The notes under the pieces: model-generated
Database searches by the model: none
What the model was told of the DNA's origin: nothing
What the model saw: only the letters and a program-made list of their open reading frames with translations
Made by a program: the position numbers and the translations under genes
Shown: positions 16,677-24,617 of the stretch, in pieces
Position numbering within the stretch: position 1 is the first letter of the stretch
How the letters are laid out: the number at the start of each line of letters is the position of its first letter
Assembly: GCF_038069765.1 (NCBI RefSeq)
Contig: NZ_JBBPFS010000005.1
Coordinates: 124,001-188,000 of the forward strand
Source: Arthrobacter_B sp038069765
Lineage (GTDB): Bacteria; Actinomycetota; Actinomycetes; Actinomycetales; Micrococcaceae
Direction of reading: 5' to 3'
Length of the DNA stretch: 64,000 nucleotides

Positions 16677-17380
16677 CCGCCGGGATCGAAGGGGTTCCTG
16701 CAGCTCCCGCCGGGCTCGCTCTGGCCGACCCGCAGGTCACAGCGGACCTGCGCACGTTCGTGATCCGCGCCCGGGCGGCAGATGACGGAGCTGTGCGGCT
16801 GCAGGCTGTCGGCTCCGTGCTCGCTGCCTACGTGTGCGTGCTGCGGCCGCGTGCGCTGGGGGAGGACATCCCCACCGTTCTGGGCATGCGTACCATGCCG
16901 TTGGCGGAGCCGGCGCAGCTCGACACCGTGGTCTCCCTCGCCTCCGTTGCCGACCGGCTGGCCCGCATGGAGGCGGCCGATACCGTGCTCCCGGTGCCGC
17001 CCATGACGGTCACCGAGAGCTGGACGGGGGTGGGCGCTCCCCGCAGCGGATGGGAGCGGGGAGCAGATGTTCCCTTCAAACTGCTGGAGCAGGCGGCCCA
17101 CCGGGGCATCCGGGAAGTGGCGGCGCTGGTTCCGACCAGTTCCGGTGCACCCGTAGTCAGCACCGCGCGGGGGGCCGTCTGGGGCCAGCGGCTGCCGGAC
17201 ACGGAAGCGGTCATACCGGCGGGGGCGGCATTCGCGGCACTGACGCTTGGCTTCCTCCCCACGGCGGACGACAGCGAATTCGGCGGGAACGCCGCCACCT
17301 TCCGTTCAGGGCGGTGGACCCGCCTGAGCATGCCGCGCGGACACGTATTGGTCCGCTCGGCGTCCGTGCTGGGCTTCTGA
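16673..17380 (+). CDS. conserved protein of unknown function, coupled to a thioesterase
   Basis: A 235-residue soluble protein I do not recognise. There is no signal peptide or membrane helix. It is rich in Ala and Val, with segments such as SVLAAYVCVLRPRALG, TVTESWTGVGAPRSGW and PRGHVLVRSASVLGF that look like a folded alpha/beta domain. The start ATG lies in the stop of the upstream thioesterase gene (ATGA), so a shared function in acyl-CoA or lipid metabolism is possible. The longer upstream reading of the frame overlaps the thioesterase gene and is not used. Confidence 0.7.
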   Translation: MTAGIEGVPAAPAGLALADPQVTADLRTFVIRARAADDGAVRLQAVGSVLAAYVCVLRPRALGEDIPTVLGMRTMPLAEPAQLDTVVSLASVADRLARMEAADTVLPVPPMTVTESWTGVGAPRSGWERGADVPFKLLEQAAHRGIREVAALVPTSSGAPVVSTARGAVWGQRLPDTEAVIPAGAAFAALTLGFLPTADDSEFGGNAATFRSGRWTRLSMPRGHVLVRSASVLGF

Positions 17381-17424
17381 CTCGATCCAGGGGATCCGGT
17401 TTAATCTGGGGATTCCGGCGTGGT

Positions 17425-17913
17425 TCAGGCGGAGTTCACCATGGAGTGGGCCGCCCGTTCCAGATAGTCCCAGAGGGTTGCTTCGTGCAGCGGGGACAGC
17501 TCCAGGGAATCGACGGCGGCGCGCATGTGATGCAGCCAGGCATCGCGGGCCTGGGGGCTGACGGTGAAAGGCATGTGACGCATCCGCAGCCTCGGATGCC
17601 CGCGCTGCTCCGAGTACGTCCGCGGACCGCCCCAGTACTGCTCCAGGAACAGCAGCAGGCGCTCCTTGGCATCCGTGAGGTCTTCCTCCGGGTACATGGG
17701 ACGCATGAGGGGGTCCTCGGCGACGCCGTCGTAAAAGACGTTGACGAGCTTGACGAACGTCTCGTGCCCTCCGACCGCCTCGTAAAAGTTCTCGGTGTAG
17801 GCCGGCTGGGCAAATCCGGGCTGGCCGGAAAGCGGCAGCCGGGACGCTGCCGGCGCTACGGATGATACCGGCAGCGGAGGCCGGTTCTCGGAAGGTGTTG
17901 CCGGTGTGGTCAC
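17425..17913 (-). CDS. glbO: group II truncated haemoglobin
   Basis: Haem protein of the HbO type, implicated in oxygen or peroxide chemistry. After a disordered Pro-rich N-terminus (1-40), the globin begins NFYEAVGGHETFVKLVNVFYDG. The lower part shows the group II hallmark FLEQYWGGPRTYSEQRGHPRLRMRH, written here in pieces: EQYWGGP (90s), YSEQRGHPRLRMRH and the proximal His of RMRHMPF. The start is GTG and overlaps the stop of the upstream mscS gene (GTGA), so the two are translated together. Length 162 includes the N-terminal extension. Confidence 0.93.
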   Translation of the reverse strand: MTTPATPSENRPPLPVSSVAPAASRLPLSGQPGFAQPAYTENFYEAVGGHETFVKLVNVFYDGVAEDPLMRPMYPEEDLTDAKERLLLFLEQYWGGPRTYSEQRGHPRLRMRHMPFTVSPQARDAWLHHMRAAVDSLELSPLHEATLWDYLERAAHSMVNSA

Positions 17914-18650
17914 CGTGATTCTCCCTTGCTGGAGGCTGCGGACTGGGAAACCGGGGCGGCCGGCGCTGCCGCGGGCGCGGCAGCGGCAGGTGCCGAACCG
18001 GCGTCGGCGTCGGCGGCCGGACCCTGCTCCGGCTCTCCGGCCGACTCGTGGAAGTTGCCCTGCGACCGGTTGCCAACCTTTGCCAGCTCACCGTTGCGGA
18101 TGTACCAAATGACGCCCCGGGCATCGACGATTCGCGTGATCCGGATGCCGACCGACTGGACGGTTCCAATGGTGTCGCCCACTTCAATCACGTCGCCGAT
18201 GCCGTACTGGTCCTCGATGGTGATGAAGAACCCGGCCAGGGCGTCACGGATGAGCTCGCGTGCACCGAAACCGAGGGTAATGCCGACGATCCCCACACTG
18301 GCGATCAGCGGAGCAATATCCAGGCCAACGGCTCCGAGCACCATGATGATGACCACGGTCCAGATGCACAGGCTCACGGCACTGCGCAGGAGCGCGCCGA
18401 TGGTGTCAGCACGCTGGGCACGGCGCTTCTTGTCCAGGTTGCGCATGACTGGCTGGGCCCATTTCAGCTTCGAGGAGCTGAAGAGGGCGTACCCCTTCTG
18501 CGCGCGCTGAACAACGCGGTTGATCAGGAATCTCGCGGCCGTCCAGACGAGCATGCCAACAACAATGATGATGCCGGCCTGGATCAGGCCCGACCAGTCA
18601 AAGTCCTCGATCGTAATGGACGACGTGTCAATTTCAGCGGCGGTCAGCAA
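17910..18650 (-). CDS. mscS: MscS-family mechanosensitive ion channel
   Basis: Small-conductance channel that opens on hypo-osmotic membrane tension. Three helices are visible: about 22-42, 88-108 and the pore helix IASVGIVGITLGFGARELIR (about 116-135). The beta domain DQYGIGDVIEVGDTIGTVQSVGIR follows. The cytoplasmic alpha/beta domain is short and replaced by an Ala/Pro/Gln tail (200-246). The only start is TTG; a 6-bp inverted repeat GGACGG-ATA-CCGTCC lies just upstream of it (18652-18666). It is coupled to the glbO gene by a GTGA overlap and divergent from the epimerase gene. Confidence 0.9.
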   Translation of the reverse strand: MLTAAEIDTSSITIEDFDWSGLIQAGIIIVVGMLVWTAARFLINRVVQRAQKGYALFSSSKLKWAQPVMRNLDKKRRAQRADTIGALLRSAVSLCIWTVVIIMVLGAVGLDIAPLIASVGIVGITLGFGARELIRDALAGFFITIEDQYGIGDVIEVGDTIGTVQSVGIRITRIVDARGVIWYIRNGELAKVGNRSQGNFHESAGEPEQGPAADADAGSAPAAAAPAAAPAAPVSQSAASSKGESR

Positions 18651-18746
18651 CGGACGGATACCGTCCCTTTCGTTTTTGGGAAGCGAGCTGCCGTGTTGGG
18701 AAGCAAGCTGCGGGCACAGACAAGGCTACCGGGATAGGCTCCGAAC

Positions 18747-19751
18747 ATGCGCATCCTTATTCTTGGCGGAACCGTCTTTCTCTCCCGTGAGGTCGCCCGG
18801 CAGGCCGTTGCCCGGGGCCACGACGTCACCTGTCTGGCGCGGGGGGAATCAGGCCCGCCCGTGACCGGTGCCGCTTTCGTAACTGCCGACCGCGACGCCG
18901 GGCCCGGCGCCTACGAACAGCTCGACGGCGGCTGGGACGCAGTGATCGACGTCGCCCGCAGGCCGCAGCAGGTACGGGAGGCGCTGCAGGCGCTGGCAGG
19001 TCAGAGCAGCCACTGGTCCTTCGTATCCAGTGCCTCCGTCTACGCCGCCCACGATGTCCCGGGTGCCGACGAAAGCGCTGGTTTGCTGGCACCGCTGGAG
19101 GCCGTCGACGGCGTTTACCCGGATCCGGCGGACAGCGAGTACGGCGAGGCGAAGGTCGCCTGCGAGAACCTGGTCAAGGAGCTGGGCCCGGCGAAGGTCC
19201 TGGTGACCCGCCCGGGCCTGATTGCAGGACCGGAAGATGACAGTGACCGCTTCGGGTACTGGCCGGCGCGGCTGGCCCAGGAACGCAGCCCGGTGCTGAT
19301 CCCCTCCACCGCCGAAGTCATGACCCAGACCATTGACGTGCGCGACCTGGCGTTGTGGCTCGTCACCGGAGCCGAGGAGGCCCGAACCGGCAGCTTCAAC
19401 ACCATGGGGCCGTCCGTGCCCTTTGGTGAGTTGCTGACACTGTCTGCCGACGCATCCGGCTTCCACGGCAGTTACCGCAGTGCCGATCCCCAGTGGCTCC
19501 ATGAGCAGGGGGTGGCGTACTGGGCCGGGAATGACTCCCTGCCGCTGTGGCTGCCGGAAGACGGTTACGACGGGTTTTCCACGCGGTCGAATGAGGCAGC
19601 GCTGGCGGCCGGGCTTACCCTGCGCCCGGTGGAACAGACGGTCCGCGACCTGCTGGAGGACGAACAGGAACGCGGGCTGTTCCGTGAGCGGAAGTCAGGA
19701 CTGTCGGCGGCCCGGGAAACAGTCCTCCTGCAGGCCCTGGACACGGTGTAG
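18747..19751 (+). CDS. NAD-dependent epimerase/dehydratase-family protein
   Basis: An extended-SDR Rossmann protein of 334 residues. The N-terminal nucleotide-binding motif is LILGGTVFLSREVA, a GGTxFLS form rather than GxxGxxG, as in RNA-binding/atypical SDR groups. SSASVYAAHD supplies the catalytic-type Ser, and YGEAKVACE the Tyr-x3-Lys pair (about 132-136). The C-terminal half has the substrate-domain segment MTQTIDVRDLALWLV. Substrate is not evident. It is divergent from mscS across 96 nt and meets the OsmC gene tail to tail, 12 nt apart. Confidence 0.83.
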   Translation: MRILILGGTVFLSREVARQAVARGHDVTCLARGESGPPVTGAAFVTADRDAGPGAYEQLDGGWDAVIDVARRPQQVREALQALAGQSSHWSFVSSASVYAAHDVPGADESAGLLAPLEAVDGVYPDPADSEYGEAKVACENLVKELGPAKVLVTRPGLIAGPEDDSDRFGYWPARLAQERSPVLIPSTAEVMTQTIDVRDLALWLVTGAEEARTGSFNTMGPSVPFGELLTLSADASGFHGSYRSADPQWLHEQGVAYWAGNDSLPLWLPEDGYDGFSTRSNEAALAAGLTLRPVEQTVRDLLEDEQERGLFRERKSGLSAARETVLLQALDTV

Positions 19752-19763
19752 TTCCTGCTGCAG

Positions 19764-20243
19764 TCAGCTCCCGGCCACGATAATTTCAGGCTTGTGCAGC
19801 ACCGGGAAGTTCACGCTGCGCGCAATGAAGCACATCCGGTTGGCCTCCGCGTGCAGCTCATCCGCCGTAGTTGCCGGGTTCCCCGCTGCAACCGTCACCT
19901 TTGGGCGAAGCACGGCGCCGGTGAACTCGCCGCTGCCGTCCCGGTTCAGCCGAAGGGTGCCCTCGGCGTCGTCTGTATAGGCCAGGACGGTGATGCCGTT
20001 CTTCACTGCGACATGCAGGTAGGAGAGCATGTGGCACTGGGAGAGCGCAGTGAGCAGCAGCTGTTCCGGGTTCCAGCGGTCGCGGTCGCCGTGGAACGTG
20101 GGGTCAGCCGTTCCGGCGAGATCCGGCAGCCCGTCCGCCCGCACAATGTGGTCGCGGCCGTAGCTTCGGTAGCCGGAAGTGCCGGTTCCGCGGTTGCCCG
20201 TCCATTCCAGGGAAACGGCGTAGCTGTGTTCGGAGAGATTCAT
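19764..20243 (-). CDS. OsmC-family peroxiredoxin-like protein
   Basis: A thiol-dependent peroxide-reducing family protein (159 residues). The peroxidatic Cys is in the helix PEQLLLTALSQCHMLSYLH, and the second family Cys is in ANRMCFIARSVNFPV; both active-site cysteines are present. An Arg-rich N-terminal half (RDHIVRADG, FHGDRDRWNP) matches the Ohr/OsmC fold. It is a stand-alone leftward gene between pepN and the epimerase gene, behind a 16-bp hairpin. It is more OsmC/YhfA-like than Ohr-like, judged only by the Cys spacing. Confidence 0.88.
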   Translation of the reverse strand: MNLSEHSYAVSLEWTGNRGTGTSGYRSYGRDHIVRADGLPDLAGTADPTFHGDRDRWNPEQLLLTALSQCHMLSYLHVAVKNGITVLAYTDDAEGTLRLNRDGSGEFTGAVLRPKVTVAAGNPATTADELHAEANRMCFIARSVNFPVLHKPEIIVAGS

Positions 20244-20349
20244 GGCGGCTGACCCTCTTTCCTGTGTTTGCGTTCGTGCCGGCGCTCACTGATGGACCTG
20301 CCGGCTGAAGGACCTGCTGACTGGAGGACCTGTTCAACCGTTCGGTCCT

Positions 20350-20386
20350 GTGCTCCGCGGTGTGCATGCTGCATGCCGCGGAGCAC
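20350..20386 (-). terminator. terminator of pepN
   Basis: A 16-bp stem (11 perfect outer pairs GTGCTCCGCGG/CCGCGGAGCAC plus five inner pairs, two of them G-T) with a 5-nt loop lies 25 nt past the pepN stop. The segment at 20285-20340 also repeats GGACCTG three times. Confidence 0.75.
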
Positions 20387-20410
20387 GGGACTGTGGTTTG
20401 CCGGTCCGGC

Positions 20411-22972
20411 CTACTTGTCGGCGGCCTGGGCCTTCAGGGCGCGGACCACGCCGTCGCGGCTTTCCAGAATGAGCCGGCGCAGCGAGGGCGCTTCGTCGCC
20501 CAGGGAATCCAGGAAGGCGTCCGTGGCATCCACTGTGGCCTGAGTCGTCAGCCGGGACGGGTAGAGGCCGGTGACGATCTGCTGCGCGATCTCGTGGGTC
20601 CGTGTGCTCCACACATCGCGTACGGCAGCGAAGTACTTCTCGGCGTAGGGCTCGAGCAGTGACGTGTCATGGACCCGGCTGAAGCCCACGATTGCCGAAC
20701 GCTGGGCGGCGTTGGGCATATCGGTGCGCTCCACAATAGCTTCCCAGGCAGCTGCCTTGGCATCGGCGGAGGGAAGGGCAGCACGTGCCATGGCGGCGGC
20801 GAGCTGGCCGGTGGCCGTGGCATCCTTGTCCAGCTCGGCAGCGATGTCGGCTTCATCCATGCGACCGCCGGCCACTAGGCCTGTCAGCAGCTCCCACCGG
20901 AGGTCCGCGTCGATGTTCAGGCCTTCCAGCGTCTGGTCCCCGGACAGCAGCCCGGCCAGCGCGTCCAGATGTTCATCCGAGACGGCGTGGCCGGCGAAGG
21001 ACTTCACAAACTGCAGCTGCGAATCGGATCCGGGTGCTGCCGCGCTGGCCAGTTCCCACAGGCTGTCCGCCGCAGCGGCGGTCATGGGCTCCCGGTCGGC
21101 CGGTGCAACGTAGAAGGCCAGGGTGGTTGCGAGCTGGCGCAGCAGGACCTGGACCACCGAGGAGTCGGACTCCGAGCCGATGTTCTGCAGCACCAGTTCC
21201 ACATAGTTGCGGGCCGGGATCTCGCCGTCGCGCGTTGCGTCCCAGGCGGAGGCCCAGACCAGCGTACGGGGCAGGGACTCGGAGATGTCGCGCAGGCGGC
21301 GGACGGCCGTATGCTCCGACTTGTCGTCCAGACGGATCTTGGCGTAGGCCAGGTCATCGTCGTTCAGCAGCAGCAGGTCCGGACGCTGCCGGCCCACGAG
21401 CTCGGCGACCTCGGTCCGTTCGCCGTCAATATCCAGCTCCACCCGGTGCGTGCGGTGCAGCTTGCCGTCGTCGCCGCTGTCATAGAAGCCAATGGCGAGG
21501 CGGTGCGGGCGAAGCGTCGGGTACTCGGCCACGGCGCTCTGGAGCACGGCGAACGAGGTGATGGCGCCGTCGTCGTCCACTTCCAGCTCGGGGCGCAGCG
21601 TGTTCACGCCGGCGGTCTCCAGCCACAGCTCGGACCATTCCTTCAGATCGCGTCCGCTGGCCGCTTCCAGTTCCGAGAGCAGGTCCTTGAGCTCGGTGTT
21701 GCCCCAGGCATGCTTACCGAAGTACTCGCGCACGCCGGCCATGAACTGGTCCTGGCCTACCCAGGCGACAAGCTGCTTGAGGACCGAGGCGCCCTTGGCG
21801 TAGGTAATGCCGTCGAAGTTGACCTGCACGTCTTCCAAGTCGCGGATTTCGGCGACGATGGGGTGGGTCGTGGGCAGCTGATCCTGGCGGTAGGCCCAGG
21901 CCTTTTCCATGGAGGCGAAGGTGGTCCAGGACTGCTTGAATTCGGTGGCGTCGGCTGCGGCGAGCGTGGACATGAATTCGGCGAAGGACTCGTTCAGCCA
22001 CAGGTCGTTCCACCAGCGCATGGTGACGAGGTCGCCGAACCACATGTGGGCCAGCTCGTGCAGGATGGTGACGGCGCGGCGTTCCACGGTGGCGTCGGGA
22101 ACGCGGGAACGGAAGACGTAGCTTTCGAGGAACGTCACCGCTCCGGCGTTTTCCATGGCTCCGGCGTTGAACTCGGGGACGAAGAGCTGGTCATACTTCT
22201 CGAACGGGTACGGCGTGCCGAACTGCTTTTCGTAGAACTCGAAGCCCTGCCGGGTCAGTTCGAATACATTCTCCGCGTCCAGGTGCTGCATCAGCGACTT
22301 GCGGGCGAAAACGCCCAGCGGGATGACGCGGCCGTCAGAGCTGGTGAGTTCGCTGCGGACGGACTGGTACGGTCCGGCGATCAGCGCCGTGATGTAGGAG
22401 GAGATCCGCGGTGTCGGGTCGAAGGACCAGGTGGCGTTCTTTCCGGCTTCTTCCAAGGATCCGGCCGGAACCGGTTCCGGGGTGGGGGAGTTGGAAATGA
22501 CGTCCCAGTGCGACGGCGCCGTCACCGTGAACCGGAAGGCGGCCTTCAGATCGGGCTGTTCAAAGACAGCGAACATGCGGCGGGAGTCAGGGACCTCGAA
22601 CTGGGAGTAGAGGTACACCTCGTTGTCCACCGGGTCCACAAAGCGGTGCAGGCCCTCGCCCGTGTTCATGTAGAAGGCTTCGGCCTCGACAACGAGTTCG
22701 TTGGAAGCGGCGAGGTTGGGCAGCTGGATGCGTACGCCGTCGGACACTTCCCCGACATTCAGATCTACGCCGTTCAGCGTGATGCGGTGTATGGACGCGG
22801 TGACGGCGTCGATGAAGGTGGAAGCGCCCTGCCGCGCGGAGAACCGAACCACGGTGGTGCTTCCGAAGACCTCGTCTCCGCGCGTGAGGTCAAGATTCAC
22901 GTCATAGGAATCGACACTGATCAGTTCTGCGCGTTCACGGGCTTCTGAGCGCGTGAGATTCATACCTGGCAA
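20411..22972 (-). CDS. pepN: aminopeptidase N (M1 zinc metallopeptidase)
   Basis: Releases N-terminal amino acids in cytosolic peptide turnover. The M1 hallmarks are present: GAMEN exopeptidase motif (about 269), zinc site HELAHMWFGD (about 304-313) and the third ligand Glu in NESFAEF about 18 residues later. The C-terminal ERAP1-like helical domain completes 853 residues. I place the start at a TTG (LPGMNLTRSEAR) because GGAAAGG lies seven bases upstream; the ATG three codons later has no ribosome site. It is divergent from rpiB across a 253-nt gap with an AT-rich promoter-like island, and is followed by a strong hairpin. Confidence 0.95.
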   Translation of the reverse strand: MPGMNLTRSEARERAELISVDSYDVNLDLTRGDEVFGSTTVVRFSARQGASTFIDAVTASIHRITLNGVDLNVGEVSDGVRIQLPNLAASNELVVEAEAFYMNTGEGLHRFVDPVDNEVYLYSQFEVPDSRRMFAVFEQPDLKAAFRFTVTAPSHWDVISNSPTPEPVPAGSLEEAGKNATWSFDPTPRISSYITALIAGPYQSVRSELTSSDGRVIPLGVFARKSLMQHLDAENVFELTRQGFEFYEKQFGTPYPFEKYDQLFVPEFNAGAMENAGAVTFLESYVFRSRVPDATVERRAVTILHELAHMWFGDLVTMRWWNDLWLNESFAEFMSTLAAADATEFKQSWTTFASMEKAWAYRQDQLPTTHPIVAEIRDLEDVQVNFDGITYAKGASVLKQLVAWVGQDQFMAGVREYFGKHAWGNTELKDLLSELEAASGRDLKEWSELWLETAGVNTLRPELEVDDDGAITSFAVLQSAVAEYPTLRPHRLAIGFYDSGDDGKLHRTHRVELDIDGERTEVAELVGRQRPDLLLLNDDDLAYAKIRLDDKSEHTAVRRLRDISESLPRTLVWASAWDATRDGEIPARNYVELVLQNIGSESDSSVVQVLLRQLATTLAFYVAPADREPMTAAAADSLWELASAAAPGSDSQLQFVKSFAGHAVSDEHLDALAGLLSGDQTLEGLNIDADLRWELLTGLVAGGRMDEADIAAELDKDATATGQLAAAMARAALPSADAKAAAWEAIVERTDMPNAAQRSAIVGFSRVHDTSLLEPYAEKYFAAVRDVWSTRTHEIAQQIVTGLYPSRLTTQATVDATDAFLDSLGDEAPSLRRLILESRDGVVRALKAQAADK

Positions 22973-23025
22973 GGTGTTGCCTTTCCAATATGCGAAGGGG
23001 TGTCTGCCGTCCCGTGGAAATCGGC

Positions 23026-23060
23026 TTGACGACTTATAACAATTGCAACATTGTCTCACT
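23026..23060. promoter_or_regulatory. AT-rich island with inverted repeat between pepN and rpiB
   Basis: This is the only AT-rich stretch in the 253-nt divergent gap. It contains TTGAC, TTATAA and the inverted repeat ACAAT-TGCAAC-ATTGT (23039-23054). It could be a promoter or operator for either gene. On the minus strand TATAAG would suit a -10 element for pepN. No start site can be fixed by eye. Confidence 0.4.
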
Positions 23061-23225
23061 GGTTGGTGCTTAGGAAAGAAAGGAACGGCAGATTTGCGGG
23101 AGAAAAATAGGGCCTTCTCCTGTGGCCGGCCGGTCCAGGCAGCTGTGTGACGCATTATTTGTGCCTACCGGACACCGGCTAGGCTGGAACCGCAGGATTT
23201 CCCCACCACACGAAACGGATGGAAC

Positions 23226-23702
23226 ATGCGCGTCCACATTGCTACCGACCACGCGGGCATGGAACTCAGTGCCCACCTTCTGGCCCACCTCCGCAACAAG
23301 GGCTACGACATGGTGGACCACGGTCCGCAGGTCTACGACGCAGAGGATGACTATCCCGCATTCTGCATCGCGGCTGCCGAGGCAGTGGTGGTCGATCAGC
23401 AGAGCGGCGTCGAGGCTTTGGGCATTGTGCTGGGAGGCTCCGGCAACGGGGAGCAGATTGCTGCCAACAAGGTTCGCGGCGTCCGTGCGGCACTGGCCTG
23501 GAATCTGTCGACCGCGAAGCTGGCCCGTGAGCATAACAACGCCAACGTAGTCGCCGTTGGCGGCCGCCAGCACACTGTCGAAGAAGCCACGGAGATTATC
23601 GAGGCTTTCCTGGCCGAGCCTTACAGCAACGCCGAGCGCCACAACCGCCGGATCGCGAAGATCGCCGAATACGAAACCACCGGAACCATCGCGGTCCCGT
23701 GA
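23226..23702 (+). CDS. rpiB: ribose-5-phosphate isomerase B
   Basis: Interconverts ribose-5-phosphate and ribulose-5-phosphate in the non-oxidative pentose phosphate pathway. The 158-residue protein begins VHIATDHAGMELS and has the anion-hole motif GGSGNGEQIAANKVRGVRAA, in which a Glu (E75-equivalent) serves where E. coli RpiB has Cys, as in the mycobacterial type. REHNNANVVAVGGR is the conserved second motif. The start ATG follows another ATG in a different frame four bases upstream. The nei-type gene follows after 16 nt, so they are probably one transcript. Confidence 0.95.
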   Translation: MRVHIATDHAGMELSAHLLAHLRNKGYDMVDHGPQVYDAEDDYPAFCIAAAEAVVVDQQSGVEALGIVLGGSGNGEQIAANKVRGVRAALAWNLSTAKLAREHNNANVVAVGGRQHTVEEATEIIEAFLAEPYSNAERHNRRIAKIAEYETTGTIAVP

Positions 23703-23718
23703 TGCCCGAGGTGTACTG

Positions 23719-24606
23719 ATGCCGGAAGGGCATTCGATTCACCGGCTGGCCCGGCAGTTCAACTCGGTGTTTTCCGGCCGGCGGCTTGAAGTATCCAGCC
23801 CGCAGGGGCGCTTCGCTGCCGGAGCTGCGCGGCTGGACGGGCACGTCCTCGTCAACGCTGAGGCACATGGCAAGCAGCTTTTTCTTGCCTTCGACAACGA
23901 TCTGTTCCTGCGCATCCACCTTGGGCTGTACGGAGCCTTCGATTTTGGCGGCGACTCGAGCTTCCTCGGTGCTTCCAGCATTGGTGCGCCCCGGAAAGTG
24001 GGGGAGCGGGAGATTGCCTCCGACGACGACGGCGTCGCGTATGCCGGTCCGCCCGTCCCCAAAGGTGCTGTCCGCGTAAGGATGGTTTCGCCGAACGGGT
24101 GGGCGGACCTTCGCGGACCCACGGCGTGCGAAGTAATAACCGAGGCCGAGAAGTCTGCCGTCGTTGCGCGCCTCGGGCCGGATCCGTTGCAGGACGGCGC
24201 GGATTCTGCGGAGTTCTCCGCCCGGTTGCGGCGGCGCGGTTCGCCGGTGGGCCTGCTGCTGATGAATCAGGAGATCCTGGCCGGAGTGGGGAATGTTTAC
24301 CGTGCCGAAGTGCTTTTCCGGCAGCGGCTCTCTCCCTGGCGGCTGGGCAAAGCCGTGGGTGAAGACGAGGCGGCAGCACTGTGGGCGGACATAGTTAAGG
24401 TCATGAACGACGGCGTGGCGCAGGGCCGGATCATCACGACTCTTCCCGCTGATCGGCAGAGCGACGACGAGCCCGTACCCCGGGAGGACGCCCATTACGT
24501 TTACCAGCGCACGGGCCTGCCCTGCAGGAAATGCGGAACGACGGTTGCCGGCACTGAAATGGGGGCCCGGAAGCTCTACTGGTGCCCCGTCTGCCAGGCG
24601 CGCTGA
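23719..24606 (+). CDS. nei: Fpg/Nei-family DNA glycosylase/AP lyase
   Basis: Excises oxidised bases and nicks abasic sites. The catalytic N-terminus is MPEGHSIHRLARQF, where Pro2 forms the Schiff base and Glu3 assists. The helix-two-turn-helix lies around LLMNQEILAGVGNVYRAE. The C-terminal zinc finger is complete (CRKCGTTV ... LYWCPVCQAR). Length 295 is normal. The ATG is fixed by the need for Pro2; an upstream 5-codon frame (ATG at 23702) ends in TGATG at this start. MPEGHS rather than MPELPE suggests the Nei side of the family. Confidence 0.93.
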   Translation: MPEGHSIHRLARQFNSVFSGRRLEVSSPQGRFAAGAARLDGHVLVNAEAHGKQLFLAFDNDLFLRIHLGLYGAFDFGGDSSFLGASSIGAPRKVGEREIASDDDGVAYAGPPVPKGAVRVRMVSPNGWADLRGPTACEVITEAEKSAVVARLGPDPLQDGADSAEFSARLRRRGSPVGLLLMNQEILAGVGNVYRAEVLFRQRLSPWRLGKAVGEDEAAALWADIVKVMNDGVAQGRIITTLPADRQSDDEPVPREDAHYVYQRTGLPCRKCGTTVAGTEMGARKLYWCPVCQAR

Positions 24607-24617
24607 TCCAAGCATTC

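Noticed and set aside
23702..23720. A 5-codon frame (ATGCCCGAGGTGTACTGA) just before nei
   Set aside because: It ends in TGATG at the nei start and might aid coupling, but it is too short to support as a gene.
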